DNA from: Alphaproteobacteria bacterium | Lineage (GTDB): Bacteria > Pseudomonadota > Alphaproteobacteria > UBA11136 | Direction: 5' to 3' | Length of the DNA: 44,830 nucleotides | Assembly (NCBI GenBank): GCA_030739855.1 | Contig: JASLYJ010000013.1 | Coordinates: 1-44,830, forward strand | Part shown: positions 16,523 through 25,139 of the stretch, one piece after another | Layout: every line of letters starts with the position of its first letter | Position numbering within the stretch: position 1 is the first letter of the stretch | Translations under genes and position numbers: made by a program | Notes under the pieces: model-generated | Told to the model about the DNA's origin: nothing | What the model saw: only the letters and a program-made list of their open reading frames with translations | Database searches by the model: none

Positions 16523-19492
16523 TTACCTAGTAGTGTCGCTTGGGATGGGAGCCGTGCCGAAAGGATTCCCCGATGACCGAGGAAAAGGCGTAGTGTCCTT
16601 TTGGTCACCATCGTGTTCCGACCCGCCCTCAAACATCCTATATAGCCCGCCCTTAATCTTAAATACCTCAAACAGATTGCGTAATATCCCCGGTGTCAGA
16701 GCAGCCAAGGGATTGATGGAGATTTTTGGGTTATCGATAGGGCCGCGGGCGCGGAATGTGACGGCGAATACACCGCCGCCTTTTTCCTCGCCAGTGACAA
16801 TCTTGCCGAGAATGGGAATCTTGCCCCAAATGCTGTTAAGGGTATAGGCGGGTACCAGAGTACCATCGAGTTCGGAAACATTCCTCTCAAGATCCAGCAC
16901 CCCTTCGAAGGTAATGCCAACAGACAACCCAAACGCTCCGCCGTCACGAATGTTTACCAGATCGTTCTCGTAGGTAAAGGGTGCGGAAAATTTTTTGAAA
17001 GAGATGCCCTCTCCCTTAATCTCGTCTACAATCCCCGTTAAGTCGGCAAGCGTCAGCAGTCGCATAAGAACTGGGGCTTTGACGATATGATAGTCGTCAA
17101 TTTCCAAATCACCGGAGAAGGGCCGGAAGATCTGCGAATCATCAATTTTTCCGGAAAGCTTTAGTTCCCCCTTTTCCATGTCTGTATAGAAGCCCAGCCG
17201 CCGCAGTAAAGCTCCGGCGTCATTACTGGTCACAGTCAAGCGACTGCTAGTGCCGCTTGGGATAGGGGACGCACCGAGGGGATCCTCCGATGACCGAAGA
17301 GAAGGCATCCGGCCTTCAGGGGAGAGGTGTAAGGCTACGTGTCCCTCCTCGCCCATGTTGGCATCGAGAGAAAGGTTACGCCAGGCATCGTTCTGGTTCA
17401 GTAACGAGCCCGACACGGAATTGAAGACGCCTTCAGGCTTGACCCAGAGCCGGTCCACATCCAACTCGATGGCAAGTGGTGGCAGTGGTTTTTCGTCGGG
17501 TTCGTCCCTATCGAATAGATGGCTAATATCGAGCACATTACCGCTCAAAGCAATGTCATAGCCACCGTCGGAACGAAACTCCACGATAGACGTAAAATCG
17601 TTGCGGCCCGTCTTGAGCCGCTTGAAGGTGATATTCTGGAGACCCTTGCCATCGGGTGTAAATACCGCCTCCCCGGCTACGTCTAAGTCCTCGGCAGTAA
17701 TGGAAAAAGACCGCATTTTCACCAGACGCTGGTCTTCTAAAGACAGAGAAGCCTGAGCCGTTCCCGGAAATCCAGGGGACTTGGTCCATTCTAGAAGTCC
17801 GAAGTTGAGCGAGGTGCTACCAAGGTTTGCGACAACGGACAGGTCGCCCTTGGGGCCGCCAAGTTCGGTCCAGATTAATTCCACATCCACCGGGCCGGTA
17901 AGATAGGGGTGAGTGTCCAAGTCAAACCGGTGACGAGCTTCTTCGTCCATGGTCGCCTTTACCGTATAGCGGCTGACGAATGGAGCATTATCGGTAAAAT
18001 GATTGATACCTGAGATCTGTGCTGGAATATCTTCGAAAACGGCGTTTCCATCAACATTCATCATGTCTCTCGTCACCTTGACAGCAAGATCGCCCTGGGT
18101 CATGTCCTCGCCCAAAACCATGTCCGGCAGGGTCACATCCGTAAGATTAGCAGCAGCGGAAATTGTTACCATAGGTAGATCGAGATCCCTTCTTAAGGGG
18201 AAGGAAAACATCGCCCGTCCCACCATTTCCCCCTTTACCTGCGAGGGGTCGATACCGAGATAGCGGGCCGCGCCCAGTGGCTCTTCATCAAGGACGGTGA
18301 GAAGGTCCCGAGCAGAGCCGCGCACCACCGCTTCCACCCGCGCTTTTTCGATATCCGTATCGAGATCCCACATGTTGACAGTGCTGTTCTCAATTGACAG
18401 CGCGCCAACATGGCCACTGGTGACATTAAAATCGATGTGGTTGTGGGAGAAAATAGCTGTACCCTCCAATTTTGAAGCCGGCGGCATAGGCGAGAGGAAG
18501 TCCACAGAAAGTCCGGTGAACTTAAGCTTTCCCGTAATCGATTTCATGTCTACAGCAGAAAAATCACCCCCTGGAAGATGCACCGAAAAAGCCGCCTGTG
18601 TTTCGTGAATGGCCCCCTGTGATAGATGATTTATAATCCAGTTGCGCGAGGGCTCGGCCAAGGACTTAGGCCAGTAGCGTTTAAACCCATCGAACGGAAA
18701 GTCCTTCAGAACAGCCTTCAGATGAAGCTGCGCGTCCTCGCCATCTGGCGTAAGCTGGCCGGTTGCCGTGTCGTAAAAAAATTCAAGATCGAGATGAGCT
18801 GCCTGATGGCTGGGAAAATCTTCCCCGGCTGCCATACCCTCCTTCATCTCGCTTACATCAAGATCTAGCGTTATCTCCCCCTGAACCCCGGTCTCGTTAC
18901 GGGTGATGATTATATCGGTGTTATCAGCCCTCCAGATAGTTTCAAGCATCTGGTCATCTACCACCACCAAGGAATCGAAGATACTAATCCGGGTCAGGTA
19001 TCCTATGGGGCGCTCCTTGTTAGGAGGAACCAGAAAATCAGCAATGTCCCAGTGGAAAATGTTATCCAGTTTGCCTTCACTTAAATCAAATTTGAAATCT
19101 CCTGCAGGGAACAGCAGAAGATTAATTTCTGGCCTCCGCACGTCAATACTGGTGGGTGCCACAATCCCCCGCAACATAGCGCGAGTGCTCAGGGAAACCG
19201 ACACTTCCGGGACTGCGGCGAGAGTGTTCCCCTCAGGCCCCAGCACTTTAACGCCCACGAGGCGGATCTCCAGCGTCCGTTCCCAGCCGGCCCAGGTGAG
19301 CACCGTATCTTCCAATTCAAAACGTAATGACCCATCCTCGGTCCGCAGAGCGTCCTGGAGATGGGGGGTGAGAAAGGAGAGAGAGACCGGCTCTCCTGCC
19401 AAGCGCCACAAAAGCAGAGCGATCAGTACGGCTGCCCCGGCAAGCGCGGAACCGACAATATCCAGGATTAATTTCGACGTACGGCGAATCAC
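16523..19492 (-). CDS. YhdP/AsmA-like envelope protein (DUF3971 type)
   Basis: A 989-residue protein with one N-terminal membrane helix (about residues 8-30, ILDIVGSALAGAAVLIALLL) and a long beta-rich periplasmic part. The C-terminal region, with VLMRLLTLADLTGIVDEI, FDGVLDL-type repeats and IWGKIPILGKIVTG, is the AsmA-like C-terminal domain of the YhdP group, thought to form hydrophobic bridges that move phospholipids to the outer membrane. Oddities are two related peptides, RSSEDPLGASPIPSG (near residue 735) and RSSGNPFGTAPIPSD (last 20 residues), encoded by two copies of a 58-base sequence. It follows prfB by 189 bases on the same strand. Lipid transport is inferred from the family. Confidence 0.85.
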   Translation of the reverse strand: MIRRTSKLILDIVGSALAGAAVLIALLLWRLAGEPVSLSFLTPHLQDALRTEDGSLRFELEDTVLTWAGWERTLEIRLVGVKVLGPEGNTLAAVPEVSVSLSTRAMLRGIVAPTSIDVRRPEINLLLFPAGDFKFDLSEGKLDNIFHWDIADFLVPPNKERPIGYLTRISIFDSLVVVDDQMLETIWRADNTDIIITRNETGVQGEITLDLDVSEMKEGMAAGEDFPSHQAAHLDLEFFYDTATGQLTPDGEDAQLHLKAVLKDFPFDGFKRYWPKSLAEPSRNWIINHLSQGAIHETQAAFSVHLPGGDFSAVDMKSITGKLKFTGLSVDFLSPMPPASKLEGTAIFSHNHIDFNVTSGHVGALSIENSTVNMWDLDTDIEKARVEAVVRGSARDLLTVLDEEPLGAARYLGIDPSQVKGEMVGRAMFSFPLRRDLDLPMVTISAAANLTDVTLPDMVLGEDMTQGDLAVKVTRDMMNVDGNAVFEDIPAQISGINHFTDNAPFVSRYTVKATMDEEARHRFDLDTHPYLTGPVDVELIWTELGGPKGDLSVVANLGSTSLNFGLLEWTKSPGFPGTAQASLSLEDQRLVKMRSFSITAEDLDVAGEAVFTPDGKGLQNITFKRLKTGRNDFTSIVEFRSDGGYDIALSGNVLDISHLFDRDEPDEKPLPPLAIELDVDRLWVKPEGVFNSVSGSLLNQNDAWRNLSLDANMGEEGHVALHLSPEGRMPSLRSSEDPLGASPIPSGTSSRLTVTSNDAGALLRRLGFYTDMEKGELKLSGKIDDSQIFRPFSGDLEIDDYHIVKAPVLMRLLTLADLTGIVDEIKGEGISFKKFSAPFTYENDLVNIRDGGAFGLSVGITFEGVLDLERNVSELDGTLVPAYTLNSIWGKIPILGKIVTGEEKGGGVFAVTFRARGPIDNPKISINPLAALTPGILRNLFEVFKIKGGLYRMFEGGSEHDGDQKDTTPFPRSSGNPFGTAPIPSDTTR
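16532..16589 (-). repeat. 58-base in-frame repeat, copy 1 (3' end of YhdP-like gene)
   Basis: This copy and the one at 17249-17306 match at about 46 of 58 positions, nearly all differences being transitions, in the same orientation and the same reading frame. It encodes the extreme C-terminus of the protein, ending two codons before the stop. Confidence 0.75.
17249..17306 (-). repeat. 58-base in-frame repeat, copy 2 (inside YhdP-like gene)
   Basis: Second copy, about 700 bases upstream in the gene. It encodes a Ser/Pro/Gly-rich peptide between predicted beta segments near residues 729-748, where an insertion would be tolerated. I found no third copy in the window by eye. Confidence 0.75.
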
Positions 19493-19681
19493 TTCTATTA
19501 GTGCTCGTTAGCAGCCTTGATCAAAGGGGCGTCTTCGCGCAGTTTGCGGCAAAACAGTGGATTGCAAAAGAATGATTTTATCTCCTTTTATAATCGATTC
19601 TGGCGACAAAGATGCGGAGAAAATTCTGGCCGATGCACCAGAACGTTCCCGGGAAGGTTATGCTTTTTCCGAAGCTGGCTC

Positions 19682-20783
19682 TCAGTTCTTACTACGACCA
19701 GCAAGAGCGGCTTCGAGAAACTCATCAATGCCACCATTAAGAACGCCCTGGGCGTTACCTTTTTCCATGCCGGTGCGCAGGTCCTTGACCATCTGGTAGG
19801 GGTGGAGGACATAGGAGCGGATCTGGTGGCCCCAGCCAATATCTGTTTTGGCATCGCGTTCTGCCTGGGCAGCTTCATTGCGCTTTTGTAATTCCAGTTC
19901 GTAGAGGCGGGCACGCAGCATATCCATAGCCGCGGCCCGGTTGCGGTGCTGTGAACGGTCGCTCTGGCACTGCACCATAATGCTCGTGGGCAGGTGGGTG
20001 ATACGGATAGCGCTGTCGGTCTTGTTCACGTGCTGGCCACCTGCACCCGAAGCGCGATAGGTGTCCACGCGCAGGTCCTTGTCAGCAATATCCACTTCGA
20101 TGGCCTCGTCTATCACAGGATAGACGCCTACCGAGGCGAAGCTGGTATGCCGCCGTGACTGAGAATCGAAGGGTGAGATGCGTACCAGACGATGGATACC
20201 AGACTCAGTCTTCAGCCAGCCATAGGCGTTGACGCCGATGATGCGTACGGTAGCCGATTTCAGCCCCGCCTCTTCGCCCGCGCTTTCCTCTAGCCATTCT
20301 ACCTTGTAACCCCGCCCCTCGGCCCAACGCAGATACATGCGCAATACCATTTCGGCCCAGTCCTGGGCCTCGGTGCCACCGGCTCCAGCATGGACCTCTA
20401 GGTAACAATTATTAGTGTCGGCTTCGCCCGAAAGCAGGCTTTCAAGCTGGCGTTTAGCGGCAGTCCCAGCCAGGGCCCGTAACGCCTTTTCGGCCTCGGC
20501 CTCCATAGCTTCGTCGCCTTCCTCAGTGGCCAATTCTAGAAGCTCGCAGGTATCTGAAAATTCGCTTTCCATCTGGCGAAAGCCGTCTAAGGCAGATTCC
20601 AATCGGGAGCGCTCACGCATGACTTTCTGGGCCCGGGCTTGGTCGTTCCATAGTTCGGGGTCTTCGGCTAGAGCTTTTAGATCGGCCAGTTTCTTTTCCG
20701 TTGTACCGAGGTCAAAGCTTCCTCCTCAGCAGTTCCAAAGACTGCTTGATTTCACCGGCGACGGATTCAAGTTCGGCACGCAA
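19682..20783 (-). CDS. prfB: Peptide chain release factor 2, programmed +1 frameshift
   Basis: RF2 ends translation at UGA and UAA. The gene starts with TTG at 20783 (GGAGGG upstream), runs 23 codons ([19 protein letters not shown]...) to an in-frame TGA at 20712-20714, and continues in the +1 frame as [19 protein letters not shown]. The shift site is the classic CTT-TGA-C preceded by AGGAGG. The joined protein has 366 residues, the family norm. Landmarks are the UGA-reading tripeptide SPF in [12 protein letters not shown] and GGQ in [15 protein letters not shown]. It lies 36 bases after the PBP1a gene, so they may share a transcript. Confidence 0.97.
20712..20726 (-). promoter_or_regulatory. 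RF2 programmed frameshift signal
   Basis: On the minus strand the order is AGGAGG (internal Shine-Dalgarno-like), AAG, CTT, TGA, C. Slow decoding of the UGA when RF2 is scarce, plus pairing of the Shine-Dalgarno-like element, lets the ribosome slip from CUU to UUU in the +1 frame. This is the established autoregulation of prfB; only the sequence is observed here. Confidence 0.93.
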
Positions 20784-20819
20784 GGCTTTCCCTCCGGAGG
20801 TAGAATGAGCGGCAAGAAA

Positions 20820-23267
20820 TTAATACAACCCTCCCGGTCCAGCAACAGGAGAATCCGCCACCGCGTTCAGGGCATTGCCGTCGATCACCAAGCCTATACC
20901 TTCCCGTAGCGAAGGTTCGGTCCCCGGTTTGAAGGCCTCAAGAATAACGCGCTTGTCCCCGGGCACCGCGGGCAAACCGGTGGCGGCATTAACCCGCACC
21001 AGACGGATGCCGGGCGGCACGCGGAAGGGAATGCCCGGCTTGTCTTCAAGGGCCATATCCATGAAATCACGGAATATGGGAGCCGTCACGCTTGACCCCG
21101 TTTCGCTGTTACCCATAGTCTTCGGCTGGTCGAATCCCACCCAGATTCCCACGGCAAGATCGGGGGAAAATCCCACGAACCAAGTATCGAAACTTTCATT
21201 AGTGGTTCCCGTCTTGCCCGCCAGCGGCTTTCCTACCTCTTTGATACGGCGTCCCGTACCGCGGTCCACCACCCCTTGAAGCATGGACACTACTTGATAG
21301 GCGCTTGCTGGATTCACCACCTGCTCACGATTATCGGGGAGTCCGGGAACTTCTAGATCAGCGCTCCAGAAGGTTGTGACACAGCTTTCACATGGGCGAT
21401 TGTCATGACGGTAAATGGTGCGACCGTTACGGTCCTGTATGCGATCAATGAAGTTGGGTGCAATGCGTTTGCCGCCATTGACCAGCTGTGCGTAGGCGGT
21501 GGTGAGATCAAGCAGAGTGGTTTCGCCGGCACCCAAGGCCATAGCAAGCTGGGGCGGCATGTCGTCCATGACGCCGAAGCGCTGAGCGTAGTCCATCACC
21601 TTGTCCATGCCGATGGTCTGAGCCAACCGCACCGTCACCAGGTTTCTCGATTTCTCGATACCCGTCCGCATGGGAATGGGGCCGTAGAACTTCTCGGTGT
21701 AATTGGCGGGCTTCCACTTACCCAGTCCTTGCCCTTGGTCAATGACGAAGGGAGCATCGAGGACCAGAGTTGAGGGGGTGAACCCCTGTGCCAGTGCCGC
21801 CAAATAAACAAAGGGCTTGAAAGCCGAACCGGGCTGACGCTTGGCCTGGGTTACACGGTTAAACTCGCTCGTAGAAAAGTCATAGCCCCCGGACATAGCG
21901 AGCACACGTCCGGTATGAGGGTCGAGCGCGATGATGCCGCCGTTGACCTCTGGAATCTGGCGTAAGGCGTAGGTATTGGGTAGATAAAAAACCGGAGCTT
22001 CATCCTTCGATTTTGGTGCAGAAGAAGTCACATTCTCCACTGCGATCACATCGCCGACAGCCAAGACATCTCCTGCCCGCCGCACCCGAGGACCCAGCTT
22101 GCCATCCTTTAGAGCTTGGCGCGCCCAAGTAAGCTCAGCCAGGGGAATGGTGCCGATAGCACCATCCGGAAAGCCAATATCCACGCTTTCATCTGACACC
22201 GCCAGAACCACCGCGTGCTTCCAATCCAGAAGTCCCGGGGGCAACACGGCGGCTACCTGACGCGCCCAGTCGGCACCAGGATTAATACGGGTGAAAGGCC
22301 CGCGCCAACCGTGACGGCGGTCGTAGGTGCGCAGGCCTTCTCGCAGCACCGTGTCGGCGATCCCTTGCAAGTATGGGTCTAATGAGGTGCGCACCGAAAG
22401 GCCACCTTCGTAGAGGCCCTGATAGCCATAACGTTCGAAGATCCAACGCCGTACTTCTTCAAGAAAATATTCGGCCTTGGCTAACTGGGTATCCTCGCGC
22501 CGGCGCATCTGCAAGGGCATGGCCTTGGCCTCTAGCGCCTCCCCGGAGGTGATATGGCCGTCTTCTAATATACGGTCAATGACCCAATTACGGCGTGCCA
22601 GCGCCGCCTCAGGGTAGTGGAGGGGATGGTAGTTGTTGGGGGCCTTGGGCAGAGCGGCGAGATAGGCCATCTCGGCGATGGAAAGTTCACCCAGGGACTT
22701 ATTGAAATAATTGAGGGCGGCAGCAGCCACCCCATAGGACCCTAGGCCGAGGTAAATCTCGTTAAGATATAGTTCGAGAATGCGGTCCTTGGAGAATGCC
22801 CTTTCTATGCGGAAAGCGAGGATGGCTTCCTTGATCTTACGCTCCACAGAAACCTCGTTACTAAGCAGAAAATTCTTAGCCACCTGCTGGGTAATAGTGG
22901 AGCCGCCCTCAAGCCGTTGCTCTGTCCCCATATTGGCGAGGTTAGTGACCATGGCCCGCACCACACTCAAGAGATCAATGCCCGGATGAGTGTAGAAATT
23001 TTTGTCCTCGGCAGAAAGAAAGGCGTTGATCACCCGCTTTTGCATGGCGGTGGTGGGAACAAAGACGCGTTTCTCCACAGCGTATTCGGAAATCAAGCGA
23101 CCGTCACCGGCATGGACCCGTGTCACCGTGGGCGGATCGTAATCGGCAAGTTGCTTGTAGGCGGGCAGACCACGCCCAAAATGGTAAAGCATGTACAGCA
23201 CGCCGCCCACACCAAGCACGGTAAAAAGCAGAAGAATGGAAAGCAAAAATCTGATCGCTCTGAGCAT
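20820..23267 (-). CDS. mrcA: Penicillin-binding protein 1A
   Basis: A bifunctional class A PBP that polymerises glycan strands and cross-links them in the periplasm. The 815-residue protein has a membrane anchor (about 5-28), a GT51 glycosyltransferase domain with catalytic Glu87 in SAEDKNFYTHPG and GGSTITQQVAKN, a PCB/OB-like insert typical of Gram-negative PBP1a (about 320-420), and the transpeptidase with Ser481-x2-Lys484 (QPGSAFKPF), Ser540-x-Asn542 and Lys685-Thr-Gly. Length fits. It follows the amidase gene by 131 bases on the same strand, a pairing common in alphaproteobacteria. Confidence 0.96.
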   Translation of the reverse strand: MLRAIRFLLSILLLFTVLGVGGVLYMLYHFGRGLPAYKQLADYDPPTVTRVHAGDGRLISEYAVEKRVFVPTTAMQKRVINAFLSAEDKNFYTHPGIDLLSVVRAMVTNLANMGTEQRLEGGSTITQQVAKNFLLSNEVSVERKIKEAILAFRIERAFSKDRILELYLNEIYLGLGSYGVAAAALNYFNKSLGELSIAEMAYLAALPKAPNNYHPLHYPEAALARRNWVIDRILEDGHITSGEALEAKAMPLQMRRREDTQLAKAEYFLEEVRRWIFERYGYQGLYEGGLSVRTSLDPYLQGIADTVLREGLRTYDRRHGWRGPFTRINPGADWARQVAAVLPPGLLDWKHAVVLAVSDESVDIGFPDGAIGTIPLAELTWARQALKDGKLGPRVRRAGDVLAVGDVIAVENVTSSAPKSKDEAPVFYLPNTYALRQIPEVNGGIIALDPHTGRVLAMSGGYDFSTSEFNRVTQAKRQPGSAFKPFVYLAALAQGFTPSTLVLDAPFVIDQGQGLGKWKPANYTEKFYGPIPMRTGIEKSRNLVTVRLAQTIGMDKVMDYAQRFGVMDDMPPQLAMALGAGETTLLDLTTAYAQLVNGGKRIAPNFIDRIQDRNGRTIYRHDNRPCESCVTTFWSADLEVPGLPDNREQVVNPASAYQVVSMLQGVVDRGTGRRIKEVGKPLAGKTGTTNESFDTWFVGFSPDLAVGIWVGFDQPKTMGNSETGSSVTAPIFRDFMDMALEDKPGIPFRVPPGIRLVRVNAATGLPAVPGDKRVILEAFKPGTEPSLREGIGLVIDGNALNAVADSPVAGPGGLY

Positions 23268-23398
23268 ACCCGTGTCACCAATGGTTCACGGCAACCACAA
23301 AAACCGCCGCAACTACTGTGCCTCCCTGGGGGCTTCATCTGCCCGCACCGCACGTGGATGCGGACCGCCGGTGACGCTAATAGGGGAATACGGCAGGT

Positions 23399-24700
23399 TT
23401 ATGACTGGCGAAGATTATCCTTCCAGGCGAAGAATTTGTCTACGCCCACGACGATTGCTGCGCCCAGCTTATCGCGGTATTTAATATCGCGCAGTAAGCG
23501 TTCTTCCTGGATATTGGAAAGATAGCCAAGCTCCACCAACACCGAGGGGATATCGGGCGCTTTAAGCACCGCGAACCCGGCAAAGCGGTGGGTTTTGTGC
23601 AGCACTTTGACCTGACGCCGGAAACTCATGATCAGAAAATTGGCGAAATGAGTGGACAGATTCATAGTTTCGCGCCGAGCCAAGTCGATAAGGATATCGA
23701 TCACTTCCGGCGTTTCGTGGGCTAAGTCGATTCCTGCAATTAGGTCGGATTTATTTGCTGATTTTGCCAAAGCCGCAGCCTCTTTGTCGGAGGCGTTCTC
23801 AGATAAGGTATAGATGGAAAGCCCCTTGATTTTCCGGTTTTTGATGCTATCGGCATGAAGCGAAATGAATAGGTCGCCACGAGCGTGGCGCGCCTTGACT
23901 AGACGGTCGCGAAGGCGGACGAAGATGTCCTTGTTGCGCGTTAAAATAACCCTGTAGCGGCCCGTGGCCTCAAATTTCTTCTTTAGCTCTTTCGCCATTG
24001 CCAAGGTGATGTTTTTTTCAAAACGCCCGCTTTTTCCGATGGCCCCGGGGTCTACACCGCCATGGCCAGGATCAAGGACAATGGTACGCTTGCGCGGCCT
24101 GGAGGACGGATTGACCGTTTTCGGCAGAAGACCATCAGGATTAGGCGGCAACACATGCGGCGACGGCGACGGCGAAACATCGTTGGTCTTTGCCGATGAG
24201 ACGGGAGGCGACTGTGGCTGCTTTCCCCGGGCTTTGACAAAAGCCGCCTGGCTGACTTTCTCAAGATCGATTACAAGGCGGAGACCAGATGTACCGTCCG
24301 ATTCCAGAATGAAGGCCTTCTTCACCGCTACCGGGCTTTCCACGTCGAGAACAAGGCGGGAGTTTCTGGCCTTGAAGAGGCCATAACGAAATTGTTTTAC
24401 TACCCCCGCCACGTTCGAAATCTTGGGAATGTCCCAAGCAACCTCCGGTAGATCTACTACCACCCGGTAGGGACTAGAAAGGGTAAAGATACTGAAATCG
24501 ACCTTAGCACTGAGGTCGAGTACCACCCGTGTCAGAGTCTTGGAATGATCACCAAAGCGTACCCCTGAAACGGTGGCCTCCACAGTGGATGACGCGGCGA
24601 AGATACCCGAGGGAAGGACGATTAAAGTGAGGGAGAGCATCGCGCCAAAAAAACTCACCGCAAAGAGATGCCATGCGAACCGGGTCCTAAAGCTCCACAT
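23399..24700 (-). CDS. N-acetylmuramoyl-L-alanine amidase, AmiC-like
   Basis: A periplasmic zinc amidase that cuts the stem peptide from MurNAc, usually for daughter-cell separation. The 433-residue protein has an N-terminal export signal (about 1-36), an AMIN domain that binds peptidoglycan (about 40-150), a Pro/Ser-rich linker (160-203) and an Amidase_3 domain. Zinc ligands are His213 in DPGHGG, Glu228 in RFEKNI and His282 in SLHAD; the catalytic Glu390 is in VLVELGYLSN. The helix around 300-360 corresponds to the autoinhibitory segment of activator-dependent amidases. It diverges from rne and precedes the PBP1a gene. Confidence 0.94.
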   Translation of the reverse strand: MWSFRTRFAWHLFAVSFFGAMLSLTLIVLPSGIFAASSTVEATVSGVRFGDHSKTLTRVVLDLSAKVDFSIFTLSSPYRVVVDLPEVAWDIPKISNVAGVVKQFRYGLFKARNSRLVLDVESPVAVKKAFILESDGTSGLRLVIDLEKVSQAAFVKARGKQPQSPPVSSAKTNDVSPSPSPHVLPPNPDGLLPKTVNPSSRPRKRTIVLDPGHGGVDPGAIGKSGRFEKNITLAMAKELKKKFEATGRYRVILTRNKDIFVRLRDRLVKARHARGDLFISLHADSIKNRKIKGLSIYTLSENASDKEAAALAKSANKSDLIAGIDLAHETPEVIDILIDLARRETMNLSTHFANFLIMSFRRQVKVLHKTHRFAGFAVLKAPDIPSVLVELGYLSNIQEERLLRDIKYRDKLGAAIVVGVDKFFAWKDNLRQS

Positions 24701-25139
24701 CTAGAGGGTTTCCATCTCTTTGAAACTATATCTGCCTATTGTTTAGCATAAATTCTCCGCTGTAACCATATCTCAGCATGATGACAAAAGGGGTGTGTAC
24801 AATATCGTGTTGTGGAACTGCCGTGCTGTGAGTATGTTGGGTTATAGATGAGCCGCAGCCGACGGCAATCTGCTTTCGTTTTTCCCTAGGCGGAGGGGGC
24901 GTCGGTGTAGCGGTGTTATGGTTTTGTATGGGAGCCCTCCGGCTACGTTCGGATGCGCGGTTTTTTTGGCGCGGCCCCATGGTTCCTCCTTTCGGGGAAT
25001 CGTGTGTATGAGGTGCCGTTGACAGGAAACGTTCCGATATCGGATAGCTTCTTTAAGGATAATGAACAGATGATGGCGCGCCGCCGCCCGTAGCGCATCC
25101 CGGGCATAAGCAGGTCGCGCCTGTGGAGATTATAGCCTC
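24701..25139. other. Divergent intergenic region and probable rne leader
   Basis: A 439-base gap between the amidase (minus) and rne (plus). No convincing gene is visible. It has a potential stem CGGAGGG (about 24892-24898) with CCCTCCG (about 24936-24942), a run of seven T after GCGCGG near 24960, TTGACA at 25019-25024, and the perfect palindrome CCGATATCGG about 25033-25042. TTGACA is a good -35 but no clear -10 follows at 17 bases. A long structured leader would fit the known autoregulation of rne in E. coli; that is inference. Confidence 0.4.

Noticed and set aside
20620-20783. prfB appears to be frameshifted or truncated at its 5' end
   Set aside because: The in-frame TGA is the conserved RF2 programmed frameshift with its Shine-Dalgarno-like element, not a mutation or sequencing error.
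24726-24980. 84-codon open frame on the minus strand upstream of rne
   Set aside because: Low-complexity composition, no ribosome binding site, no family features, and it lies in the probable rne leader.
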